From: Tannerella sp.
GTDB taxonomy: Bacteria; Bacteroidota; Bacteroidia; Bacteroidales; Tannerellaceae
Direction of reading: 5' to 3'
DNA: 6,886 nt
NCBI GenBank assembly: GCA_031283915.1
Contig: JAITAY010000270.1
Span: 1-6,886 of the forward strand
Below, one piece after another: positions 1 through 6,856 of this stretch; positions within the stretch are counted from its first letter, which is position 1; each line of letters opens with the position of its first letter. Below the pieces are notes generated by a model. It did not search any database and was not told the origin of the DNA. It was given only the letters and a program-made list of their open reading frames with translations. The translations under genes were made by a program, and so were the position numbers.

Positions 1-381
1 GAAACCTACCCGGACGGCGGGCATTGCATACGCTTGCGCACCGAGAAAACCGATGCCGAAGCCCTGAATCCAATCAGCCAAGAAGCGTATGAACTTTGCG
101 GCGAAAAATCCACAGGATTGGTTTTTAAAGGCTTCAAAAAGACAATGCTACAAAATATTTTACCTGTGTGGTTGAAAGCCGCGGGCATAACCAAGCACAT
201 AACTTTTCACTGTTTCCGGCACACATTCGCCACTTTGCTTGTTTCAAGCGGCAGCGAAATCTACACCGTAAGTAAAATGCTCACTCATAAAAACGTCGCC
301 ACTACTCAAATCTATGCTGATTTGATAGATGAAAAGAAACGCCAAGCGGCGGAAATGATAAAGTTAAATATTAAAAATTAA
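1..381 (+). CDS. Tyrosine recombinase/integrase, C-terminal catalytic part (5' end outside window)
   Basis: A site-specific DNA recombinase of the phage-integrase family, which cuts and rejoins DNA through a tyrosine-DNA covalent link and typically integrates or excises mobile elements. The frame is open from base 1, so the 126 codons seen are only the C-terminal end; the arm-binding and core-binding domains and the first catalytic Arg lie upstream. Visible catalytic residues are the H-x-x-R box in HCFRHTFATLL (His at 208-210, Arg at 217-219), the second His in LTHKNVATTQIY (286-288) and the nucleophile Tyr in IYADL (313-315). A Lys near the left edge (RTEKT) may be the beta-hairpin lysine. 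Spacing from HxxR to the Tyr is normal and the C-terminus looks intact, so the visible part shows no decay. The sequence style resembles integrases of Bacteroidetes conjugative or mobilizable elements. It lies 139 nt from tetR on the same strand; no functional link to the pump is shown. The TTG at 34 is internal, not the start. Confidence 0.9.
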   Translation, partial: ETYPDGGHCIRLRTEKTDAEALNPISQEAYELCGEKSTGLVFKGFKKTMLQNILPVWLKAAGITKHITFHCFRHTFATLLVSSGSEIYTVSKMLTHKNVATTQIYADLIDEKKRQAAEMIKLNIKN

Positions 382-465
382 GCAGATTATTTCACGCATA
401 GCGTTTAATCAATCATTTCGCACACAGCAAGTTAAAAAATATTCTTCAAGAAAACAGAAAAAAAT

Positions 466-495
466 TTGCATATTGAAAATTTAGTTATACCTTTG
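466..495 (+). promoter_or_regulatory. Bacteroidetes-type promoter of the tetR gene
   Basis: TTG at 466-468 (-33 element), a 19-nt spacer, then TACCTTTG at 488-495, a perfect match to the Bacteroidetes -7 consensus TAnnTTTG. The spacing falls within the known range for this promoter class. Transcription would start around 500-503, inside the palindrome at 496-511, so a repressor bound there would block the promoter. The start site is inferred, not seen. It leaves a 5' leader of only about 18-21 nt before the ATG at 521. Confidence 0.75.
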
Positions 496-511
496 CAGAG
501 TATTTACTCTG
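496..511 (+). promoter_or_regulatory. Palindromic operator 1, probable TetR self-repression site
   Basis: CAGAGT-ATTT-ACTCTG is a perfect inverted repeat with 6-bp arms and a 4-bp centre, directly adjoining the -7 box of the tetR promoter. Related palindromes occur at 1134-1149 and 1166-1183. Position over the expected start of transcription, length and symmetry are typical of TetR-family operators. Eight T follow (512-519), so it could be mistaken for a terminator of the upstream integrase. However, the expected tetR start site falls inside it, so most of the left arm would be absent from the tetR RNA, which favours a DNA-binding role. Which protein binds is inferred from the adjacent regulator gene. 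Confidence 0.7.
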
Positions 512-520
512 TTTTTTTTA

Positions 521-1111
521 ATGAAGGAAACAAAAGAACATATCATCAGAGCGGCTTTTCTGCTTTTCATGAAAAAGAGCTATAAAGCGGTTACGCTGAA
601 AGAAATTATCCGCGAAACAGGCTTGTCCAACGGTGCTTTCTATCATTACTTCGAAAGCAAGGAACAGCTTTTTAGGGAAGTAATCAGCAACTATTTATTC
701 CGCGTAGTACGTCGCTTATATGAATCTTCTACCAAAGATTCGCTGTGGGATTTTATTCAGTACACATTGAGCGCTATGGAAGAATTTCATAAAAGCATGC
801 ATGAATATCTTTCCGCTGGAGGCTTTAACTTCCTGGTATTCATGTTTGAGGCCATTCGGGTATTTCCCGAAATACAGTTGGAAATCAACAAACTTCATAA
901 GCTTGAGTTTGCTTCATGGGTAGAAATCATTGACATCGCCAAGCTGAAAGGCGAAATCAGGGCGGAACTGCCGGCTGAAGTCATTGCCTGTATGTTTATT
1001 TATCTGCCCGACGGCGCTTACCTGGACTATTGCATTAATGGAAACGCGGTGAAATATGAATTTGGAAGCCGGAGGTTATGGGAAGGATTATACAGTATAC
1101 TCAAAATATGA
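521..1111 (+). CDS. TetR/AcrR-family transcriptional repressor, probable regulator of the efflux operon
   Basis: A 196-residue one-component regulator of usual family length, with an N-terminal DNA-binding domain and a helical ligand-binding domain. Residues 5-51 are a textbook TetR domain: helix 1 around HIIRAAFLLFMKKSY, then the helix-turn-helix at about 25-44 (TLKEIIRETGL, recognition helix SNGAFYHYF), then the conserved SKEQLF. The C-terminal part (about 55-196) is variable, as in all such proteins, so the inducer cannot be predicted. Members of the family bind palindromes as dimers and release them when a ligand binds. The ATG at 521 is chosen because it gives the standard N-terminus; no Shine-Dalgarno precedes it, only a run of eight T. 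It lies 123 nt upstream of a complete RND pump on the same strand, with matching palindromes before and after it, so self-repression and repression of the pump are likely. Confidence 0.92.
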   Translation: MKETKEHIIRAAFLLFMKKSYKAVTLKEIIRETGLSNGAFYHYFESKEQLFREVISNYLFRVVRRLYESSTKDSLWDFIQYTLSAMEEFHKSMHEYLSAGGFNFLVFMFEAIRVFPEIQLEINKLHKLEFASWVEIIDIAKLKGEIRAELPAEVIACMFIYLPDGAYLDYCINGNAVKYEFGSRRLWEGLYSILKI

Positions 1112-1130
1112 ACATATATTTTTTGACCAT

Positions 1131-1157
1131 AAGTAGAGCAGACGCTCTGTTTTTTTT
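1131..1157 (+). terminator. Possible intrinsic terminator after tetR, overlapping operator 2
   Basis: It starts 19 nt after the tetR stop. As RNA, 1131-1139 can pair with 1144-1152 around the loop AGAC: five Watson-Crick pairs next to the loop (AGAGC/GCTCT), then two G-U pairs and two A-U pairs using the start of the T-run. The following run of eight T (1150-1157) is what an intrinsic terminator needs. The stem is short, so termination may be partial, leaving some read-through into the pump genes. The same bases form one of the three operator-like palindromes, so the two readings compete or coexist. Confidence 0.45.
1134..1149 (+). promoter_or_regulatory. Palindromic operator 2 (imperfect copy)
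   Basis: tAGAGC-AGAC-GCTCTG has 5-bp perfect arms with the same 4-bp centre spacing as the other two palindromes; the outermost pair is mismatched (T instead of C). Its centre is 33 bp from that of operator 3, close to three helical turns, so two repressor dimers could sit on roughly the same face of the DNA. It shares CTCTG plus eight T (13 identical bases) with operator 1. It is probably a lower-affinity site for the adjacent TetR protein. Confidence 0.5.
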
Positions 1158-1165
1158 GATTTTAC

Positions 1166-1183
1166 ACAGAGCATTTGCTCTGT
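1166..1183 (+). promoter_or_regulatory. Palindromic operator 3, upstream of the efflux operon
   Basis: ACAGAGC-ATTT-GCTCTGT is a perfect 18-bp inverted repeat with 7-bp arms, the best of the three copies, with the same ATTT centre as operator 1. It ends 51 nt before the ATG of the channel gene, a normal place for a repressor site. No T-run follows, so it does not look like a terminator. I found no good TAnnTTTG box near it: TTTTTTTG at 1151-1158 has one mismatch, but the only TTG upstream (1123-1125) is 25 nt away, outside the usual range. The pump promoter is therefore unresolved. Confidence 0.68.
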
Positions 1184-1234
1184 CGCAAAGAATAATAAAA
1201 CAATAACCAGTAATAATTAAAACGATATTATTTT

Positions 1235-2593
1235 ATGACAAAAAAGAAACTGAAAGTATTAGCAACAAGCATGATGTTTGCCCTTCTTTGGGCAGGCGAG
1301 GCGCGAAGCCAGCAGATATGGACGCTTCAACAGTGTGTCGAATTTGCTGTAAACAACAGTTATTCGGTACACAATGCCGAACTGGACGTCAGGGAAACGG
1401 CGGCAAAGACAAAGGAAACACGTGCCGCTCTCCTGCCGCAGGCGGACGCTTCGGCGGCGCTGACGGATAACCTTGCAATTCCGGTAGTGATGCTGCCGGG
1501 CGAAATTATCGGACAACCCGGTGAAATAATTCCGGCGGAACTGGGCGTCCCCTGGGAAGCAAATGTTTCCGTACAGTTGAGCCAGGTCATTTTCAATCCG
1601 GCGCTCTTTACCGGTATCAAGGTTGCCCGGAACGCCGAAGAATTGTCCCGCCTGAAAAGCCAAATGACAAAAGAACAGTTGATTTATGACGTTGCTTCGG
1701 TGTATTACGATATTTTGGACAGCGAACAGCAGTTGAAAAGCATTTCCGGCAATCTCTGTTTACAGGATTCGCTTTATGCAAAAACGGAATTGCGGGTGAA
1801 AGAAGACCTTACAAGGGAAATAGACCTGAATCGCATCAAGGTTAATATCGCAGATTTGAAAGTGAAACAGGAACATTTGAGCGTTGTGATGGAACAGCAA
1901 AAAAGATATTTGCAACTGTTGGCGGGGATGCCGGCGAACGAAGATTTTTCTCCGGACAGCGCCATCCTGACGGAAATTGATTTCCCAAAACAGGGATGGA
2001 GCGAAGAGAGCGTCCTCTCTGAAATAACGGAGCTTGCCGTCCTGAAACAGCAAAAGGAGTTAAACATCCTCGAATTAAAAACGACGCAGATGAAATATAT
2101 GCCCACTCTCTCGCTGGTAGCCGCCGGAGCATATCAGTTTCAGTCCGAAAAACTGCGCCTGAGCGATAAGAACGCCTGGTTCAAATCGTCCTATATCGGG
2201 CTGCGGTTGAGCATCCCGATTTTCGATGGCACGTCCAAACATCACGCTGCAAAACAAATTAAATTGCAGGGAATGAAACTGGATAACGACATTGCCCATA
2301 CCGAAAAGTCCGCCCTGATGGAACGGAAAAATGCCCGGTCGGGATTAATCGTCAGCTATAAGTCTGCAAAATTGCAGGACGACAATCTCCGCCTTGCCGA
2401 AAAGGTGTACGCGCAAAGTCAAAGGCTGTATCAGGAGGGATTATATACGGTTACGGATTTGCTGCAAACCGAAAATTCCTTGCGGGAAGCGCAAATTTCC
2501 CGTATCTCCGAAATTATCCGCTTGAAAAAAGCCGAATTGAACCTGATGAAAGCGGAAAGAAGGCTTGAGGAATTAAAAATTAAAAATAATTAA
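1235..2593 (+). CDS. TolC-like outer-membrane efflux channel protein
   Basis: The outer-membrane factor of a three-part RND pump: trimers form a beta-barrel in the outer membrane and a long alpha-helical tunnel through the periplasm. The 452 residues are a normal length. Residues 1-25 are a Sec signal peptide with a KKK n-region, a hydrophobic stretch (about 8-20) and probable cleavage after Ala-Arg-Ser (23-25). No lipobox Cys is present, so it is unlike the lipidated OprM type. Two OEP repeats follow, about 30-240 and 265-445, each starting with a helix rich in Gln, Lys and Glu followed by a beta-strand pair (LPQADASAALTDN in the first, MPTLSLVAAGAYQF in the second). The end is a charged helix (ERRLEELKIKNN). 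No Shine-Dalgarno is visible before the ATG, which fits the Bacteroidetes setting. It is first in the operon, 16 nt before the adaptor gene, and is probably repressed through operators 2 and 3. Confidence 0.93.
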   Translation: MTKKKLKVLATSMMFALLWAGEARSQQIWTLQQCVEFAVNNSYSVHNAELDVRETAAKTKETRAALLPQADASAALTDNLAIPVVMLPGEIIGQPGEIIPAELGVPWEANVSVQLSQVIFNPALFTGIKVARNAEELSRLKSQMTKEQLIYDVASVYYDILDSEQQLKSISGNLCLQDSLYAKTELRVKEDLTREIDLNRIKVNIADLKVKQEHLSVVMEQQKRYLQLLAGMPANEDFSPDSAILTEIDFPKQGWSEESVLSEITELAVLKQQKELNILELKTTQMKYMPTLSLVAAGAYQFQSEKLRLSDKNAWFKSSYIGLRLSIPIFDGTSKHHAAKQIKLQGMKLDNDIAHTEKSALMERKNARSGLIVSYKSAKLQDDNLRLAEKVYAQSQRLYQEGLYTVTDLLQTENSLREAQISRISEIIRLKKAELNLMKAERRLEELKIKNN

Positions 2594-2609
2594 ATTAAAT
2601 GGTATTATT

Positions 2610-3677
2610 ATGAAGTCAAATAAAGTTTTTTCTATTTTGATAAGCGTACTGCTGGTAACGCTTATCGCAGTTGTGCTGGTAACGAACATGCAGGAAATCG
2701 ACCGCAAGTCGCAAATCTCGCTGGAGATGAATGTCGTTGTACCGGTGAATGTAACGCAAGCCCGGTGGATGGAAGTCAATCCGTCAATCGTGGCGACAGG
2801 CAGAATTGTTGCCGTAAACAGCCTTGTCATTGCTTCCAAATCGCAGGGAACAGTGGTGGAAAAGTTCAGGAAAACGGGCGACAGGGTTACAAAAGGCACG
2901 CCCATCGCCAAAATTGAAGACCGCCTGATACGTGAAGATTTGCGGGTCGCAGAATCCAATCATGCAAAGGCAAAAAAAGACATGGAACGGTACGCATCGC
3001 TGCAAAAGGACGGCATCGTAACGAAAACCGAAACGGAAGCCATCGAATTGAATCTAAAAAGCGCCGAACAGCGGGTATTCGATTTGAAAGAGCAGTTGCA
3101 GAATACGCTGCTCATTGCACCGGCTGCAGGCGTACTGGAAAACGTGATGATTGAAGAAGGCAGCTTGGTTACTCCGGGAATGGCGATAGCCGAAACAGTC
3201 GATCCGTCCCGTCTAAAGATGGAAATTTTCGTTACGGAAAAGGAAGTAGTCCGCTTGAAACACGGACAGCAGGCGCTCGTCAAGTCCGACGTTTTTGCGG
3301 ACAGGACATTTGAAGGAACGGTCAGCAGAATAAGCATTCAAGGCGATGAGGCGGTAAGTTACAAGGTAGAAATTGACATTCCTGTTTCGGAAGATTTGAA
3401 GCCCGGAATGTTTGCCGAAGCGGAAATCAAACCGGTTTTAACCGTCGTAGAAAAGAAGCGTCTGGTGATAGATCGCCATTGTATCGTCGGAGGATTGAAA
3501 GAACCTAAAATTTACATTGTTTCGGAAAATAAGGCTCGCCTGCGTCCAATTGTTATCGGAAATGTAAGCGATGACTGTGTGGAAATTCTCAGCGGTCTGA
3601 CCGAAAACGAAGTCGTTATATTTGACGGGCAAATAAATTTGACCGACAAGGCAAATGTAAGAGTAATGAACCTTTAA
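2610..3677 (+). CDS. RND efflux periplasmic adaptor (membrane fusion protein)
   Basis: Links the inner-membrane permease to the outer-membrane channel. The 355 residues are at the short end for this family (AcrA is near 400). Residues 6-25 form one hydrophobic N-terminal segment, most likely an uncleaved membrane anchor; there is no lipobox Cys, unlike AcrA. The domain order is usual: lipoyl half 1 at about 71-104 (GTVVEKFRKTGDRVTKGTPIAKIED), a short alpha-hairpin at about 105-164, lipoyl half 2 at about 165-198 (IAPAAGVL, then EEGSLVTPG), a beta-barrel at about 200-275 ending in LKPGMFAEAEI, and a membrane-proximal domain at about 284-355 (VEILSGL, NEVVIFDG). The ATG at 2610 gives the membrane anchor directly; no Shine-Dalgarno is visible. 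Gaps of 16 nt before and 12 nt after indicate co-transcription with the channel and permease genes. The short hairpin should fit a TolC-like partner such as the one encoded next door, but this is inference. Confidence 0.93.
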   Translation: MKSNKVFSILISVLLVTLIAVVLVTNMQEIDRKSQISLEMNVVVPVNVTQARWMEVNPSIVATGRIVAVNSLVIASKSQGTVVEKFRKTGDRVTKGTPIAKIEDRLIREDLRVAESNHAKAKKDMERYASLQKDGIVTKTETEAIELNLKSAEQRVFDLKEQLQNTLLIAPAAGVLENVMIEEGSLVTPGMAIAETVDPSRLKMEIFVTEKEVVRLKHGQQALVKSDVFADRTFEGTVSRISIQGDEAVSYKVEIDIPVSEDLKPGMFAEAEIKPVLTVVEKKRLVIDRHCIVGGLKEPKIYIVSENKARLRPIVIGNVSDDCVEILSGLTENEVVIFDGQINLTDKANVRVMNL

Positions 3678-3681
3678 CAAC

Positions 3682-3685
3682 AGGA
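3682..3685 (+). promoter_or_regulatory. Weak Shine-Dalgarno-like AGGA before the permease gene
   Basis: AGGA lies 4 nt before the ATG at 3690, in the 12-nt gap after the adaptor stop. It is the only Shine-Dalgarno-like motif before any complete gene here. The spacing is shorter than ideal, so its use is uncertain; the ATG itself is firmly set by the conserved N-terminus of the permease. Confidence 0.3.
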
Positions 3686-3689
3686 ATTT

Positions 3690-6600
3690 ATGAATATTGT
3701 AAAATTATCCGTTCAACGACCCTCTATCGTCGTCGTAACATTTGCCGTATTGGTGTTTTTCGGTATATTTTCGTACCGGAATCTTAACAAAGAACTTTTC
3801 CCTGACATGTCATATCCCGTGATGACTGTATCTACCGCGTATCCGGGCGGCGGTCCGCAGGAAGTAGAAAGTGCCGTTACCAAACCTGTCGAAAACGCGC
3901 TTGCCTCGCTCGAAAGAATCAAGCAGATAGCGAGTATTTCGATGGAAAGTTATTCCACCGTTATGGTTGAATTTCACATGGGAACCGATATTGACCGAAT
4001 GTTGCAGGAAGCGCAGCGGAAAGTCAGCGTCATCAGGCAAACCTTGCCTGCGGGAGTGAAAGAGCCGGCGTTTACCAAAATGAATATAAGCGAATCGCCG
4101 GTGCTGAACATCGGAGCCACGAGCGACAGGCCGCCGGGCGATTTCTATGATTTCATCAAAAACGAAGTGAAACCCAGGATAGAACAAATTCCCGGCGTAG
4201 CTAACGTTCAGTTGGTTGGAGGAAGCGAACGGGAGATACAGGTAAATCTCGACGAAAAACGGATGAAAGCCTGCGGTCTGTCCATTCTGGAAGTAAGCGC
4301 CGCGGTGATTAATTCCAACCTTGACTTTCCTGCCGGAAAGGTAAAGGACGAACAGCAGCAGGTCATGCTCCGCCTGTCCGGCAAATACACTTCGACAGAT
4401 GACGTGGCAAACGTGGCGCTGAAAGTAACCGCCGACGGCTCAATAATACGCCTGAAAGACATTGCGGATATTACCGATTCGCCGAAGGAAACAACCACCA
4501 TCAATCGTGTGGACAACCGCACGTCCATCGGCATATTGATACAGCGCCAGCCCGACGCCAATACGGTAGAGGTCTGCCGGCGAGTCGAACATATTCTGGA
4601 CGAAATGAAAGAAGCAAACCGCGACAGTGCGCTGAATTTTGCCATCGCACTGAACGAATCGGAATTTACGGTCGAAGCCGCCGATTCCGTCGTGTTCGAC
4701 CTGCTGCTTGCCGTGCTTCTGGTTGCCGTCACCATGCTGTTTTTCCTGCACAGCTTCCGCAATTCGCTGATTGTACTTGTTTCCATCCCTACCTCGCTGG
4801 TGGCTACTTTTATTGTGATGCACCTCATGGGATTTACGCTTAACCTGATGACGCTGCTCGGTCTGTCACTTGTTGTCGGCATCCTGGTGGACGACGCCAT
4901 TGTGGTGATTGAAAATATTCACCGCCATTTGGAGATGGGTAAAAACCGCGTTGCAGCAACGTTCGACGGATTGAAGGAAATTGGCGCAACTGTCGTTTCC
5001 ATTACGCTCGTGCTGATTGTCGTGTTTCTCCCCGTAACCTTTACGCAGTCTGTTGTTTCGGATTTGTTCCGGCAATTTTGCATCACGGCGGCTACAGCGA
5101 CACTGTTCAGCCTGCTGGCGTCGTTCATGCTTGTACCCTGGCTTTCTTCGCGCCTGTCAAAACTCGAAACCCTCAATCCCGACCGGTGGTGGGGAAAAAT
5201 GGTCAACGGGTTCGAGCACGGGATGAACCGTTTTGCCGACGGCATGACGTCGTTGCTGCAATGGTCGTTCAGTCATAAGCTCGCAGTATTCGGAGTAACA
5301 GTTGCGCTGTTTGCCGCTTCCCTGTCGCTTTTTTCATTCGGGCTGATAGGCAACGAGCTGATGAGTATCGGCGACCGCGGTGAGTTTTTTATTGAAATCG
5401 AACTGCCCAAAAATGCAACCATCGAACAGACCAACCGCGCGGCTTACCGGGCTGAAAGTATCCTACGCAACAGTCCGCTGGTTACGTCGGTATTCACGAC
5501 GGTCGGCACATCCGATTTGGGACAGCCGCAAGCGAATTTAGCGGATATATTTGTGAAGATGGTCCCGTATGCCCAGCGTACAAAGACGGCTCCCGAATTT
5601 TCCCGCGAAATGAAACAGGCTTTGCAGAGCGTCATTGTCGGCGCCAAGATACGCACCGCCGTCAGCAGTATTTTAGGCGGGAAGGACAACGCACCTGTTG
5701 AAATATACGTGATTGGCAACAACCTCGATTCGTTGATTGCAACTTCCGGCGAAATCCTCGCCAACATGTCGGCTATTCCCGGCGTGATTGATGCGAAGAG
5801 TTCCGTAGAAGCCGGAAATCCTGAAATCCGGATTCAACCCGACCGCGCAAAGATGGCGCTGCTGGGCGTTTCGTTCGACATGCTCGGGGCGGCTTTGAGC
5901 AACGCTTTCAGTGGCAACCGGGACGCCAAATTCAAAAAGGGAAATAACGAATGGGACATTAATATCCGCCTGGCGAGTTTCGACCGCCGGAACATAGACG
6001 ACGTGAAAAACTTCGCCCTGCAAAACGTGCGCGGCGAAATGATACGGTTGCAGCAATTCGCCGAAATCACCGAAAGCGAAGGCGCCACGCGGCTCGACCG
6101 TCTGAACCGCATGTCGTCTGTCACGCTGAGCTGTCAGGTAGGCGGACGTCCGGCGGGAACGGTCGGCGACGAAATCAAGGCGATGATTTCGGGATTTCAC
6201 CTGCCGGAAGGAACAAGCGTCGAATATGGTGCAGAACTTGCCGTACAGGACGATGCTTTCGGAACGCTCGGTTTTGCGTTGCTGGTTTCCATTCTGCTGG
6301 TGTATCTGATAATGGTACTGCTTTACGATAACTATGTCCATCCGTTCGTTGTACTGTTTTCCATTCCGCTGGCGCTGATAGGGGCATTATTTGCACTGGC
6401 GCTTTCCATGGAGGCGTTAAGCCTGTTTTCGATGCTGGGACTGATTATGCTTGTGGGATTAGTCGCCAAAAACGCCATTATCGTGGTCGATTTTGCCGGA
6501 CAGTTGCAACAGGAGGGCATGGAGGTGAAAGAAGCCCTGATGGAGGCTGTCCGTAAACGCTTCCGTCCGATTATCATGACCCTGATTTCGACCGTTATCG

Positions 6601-6776
6601 GCATGTTGCCCATTGCCCTGGCGCAGGGTCCCGGCGCCGAATGGAAGAACGGTTTGGCGTGGGTGATTATCGGAGGTTTGACGAGTTCGATGCTGCTGAC
6701 GCTGATAGTTGTGCCGCTGGTGTACTACGGATTCGATAAGGTGCGAGAAAAGTTGGGGAGGAGGAAAAATATCTAA
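3690..6776 (+). CDS. RND-family inner-membrane efflux permease (HAE/AcrB-like)
   Basis: A proton-driven multidrug-type exporter: the trimer takes substrates from the periplasm or outer membrane leaflet and passes them through the adaptor to the channel. The 1028 residues are the full family length (AcrB is 1049). It shows the doubled layout of twelve membrane helices and two periplasmic porter loops: TM1 about 12-29, TM2-TM6 about 338-492, TM7 about 531-551, TM8-TM12 about 859-1017. The proton-relay residues are all present: Asp401-Asp402 in GILVDDAIVVIEN (AcrB D407/D408), Lys927 in VAKNAIIVVDF (K940), Arg957 (R971) and Thr964 in FRPIIMT (T978). This argues for proton coupling and an active protein. 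The porter domain includes the usual AYPGGGPQEVE motif near 50-60. A single permease gene suggests a homotrimer, unlike the MdtB/MdtC heteromer. The drug, bile-salt or metabolite substrate is not predictable, and heavy-metal (CusA) type is unlikely on general resemblance. Confidence 0.95.
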   Translation: MNIVKLSVQRPSIVVVTFAVLVFFGIFSYRNLNKELFPDMSYPVMTVSTAYPGGGPQEVESAVTKPVENALASLERIKQIASISMESYSTVMVEFHMGTDIDRMLQEAQRKVSVIRQTLPAGVKEPAFTKMNISESPVLNIGATSDRPPGDFYDFIKNEVKPRIEQIPGVANVQLVGGSEREIQVNLDEKRMKACGLSILEVSAAVINSNLDFPAGKVKDEQQQVMLRLSGKYTSTDDVANVALKVTADGSIIRLKDIADITDSPKETTTINRVDNRTSIGILIQRQPDANTVEVCRRVEHILDEMKEANRDSALNFAIALNESEFTVEAADSVVFDLLLAVLLVAVTMLFFLHSFRNSLIVLVSIPTSLVATFIVMHLMGFTLNLMTLLGLSLVVGILVDDAIVVIENIHRHLEMGKNRVAATFDGLKEIGATVVSITLVLIVVFLPVTFTQSVVSDLFRQFCITAATATLFSLLASFMLVPWLSSRLSKLETLNPDRWWGKMVNGFEHGMNRFADGMTSLLQWSFSHKLAVFGVTVALFAASLSLFSFGLIGNELMSIGDRGEFFIEIELPKNATIEQTNRAAYRAESILRNSPLVTSVFTTVGTSDLGQPQANLADIFVKMVPYAQRTKTAPEFSREMKQALQSVIVGAKIRTAVSSILGGKDNAPVEIYVIGNNLDSLIATSGEILANMSAIPGVIDAKSSVEAGNPEIRIQPDRAKMALLGVSFDMLGAALSNAFSGNRDAKFKKGNNEWDINIRLASFDRRNIDDVKNFALQNVRGEMIRLQQFAEITESEGATRLDRLNRMSSVTLSCQVGGRPAGTVGDEIKAMISGFHLPEGTSVEYGAELAVQDDAFGTLGFALLVSILLVYLIMVLLYDNYVHPFVVLFSIPLALIGALFALALSMEALSLFSMLGLIMLVGLVAKNAIIVVDFAGQLQQEGMEVKEALMEAVRKRFRPIIMTLISTVIGMLPIALAQGPGAEWKNGLAWVIIGGLTSSMLLTLIVVPLVYYGFDKVREKLGRRKNI

Positions 6777-6789
6777 AATATTTTCCTCC
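6760..6789 (+). terminator. Hairpin around the permease stop codon, possible operon 3' end
   Basis: GGAGGAAAAATAT (6760-6772) is complementary to ATATTTTCCTCC (6778-6789) except for one bulged A, leaving the five-base loop CTAAA that contains the stop codon TAA (6774-6776). A stem of twelve pairs, five of them GGAGG/CCTCC, is unlikely to be chance. No T-run follows, so it is not a classical intrinsic terminator; it might mark or protect the 3' end of the mRNA, or affect the last codons. The function is inferred. Confidence 0.4.
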
Positions 6790-6856
6790 GCGTTATCTTG
6801 TCAAGCAATAAAAAATAGCTTCAACAATAAAATATTAACAAAAAAATAGCAGAAAA

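Noticed and set aside
394..404. Small inverted repeat ACGC-ATA-GCGT after the integrase stop, as a terminator
   Set aside because: A stem of four pairs with a three-base loop, followed by only three T, is too weak and could easily occur by chance.
496..519. Palindrome plus T8 read as the terminator of the integrase
   Set aside because: Not fully excluded, but it directly adjoins a perfect tetR -7 box and matches two palindromes elsewhere, one of them without a T-run, so an operator explains it better.
2651..2684. Ten-base direct repeat GCTGGTAACG, two copies 24 nt apart
   Set aside because: Both copies are in frame within the membrane-anchor coding part of the adaptor and encode repeated Leu-Val-Thr; hydrophobic codon repetition explains it.
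4208..4900. Long open frame on the minus strand (230 codons) inside the permease gene
   Set aside because: It lies wholly opposite a full-length, conserved RND permease; the translation is low-complexity (rich in Ser, Thr and Arg) and resembles no family I know. It is a shadow of the coding strand.
5673..6341. Second long open frame on the minus strand (222 codons) inside the permease gene
   Set aside because: Same reason: antisense to conserved porter-domain and TM8 coding sequence, with no recognisable domain or start signal.
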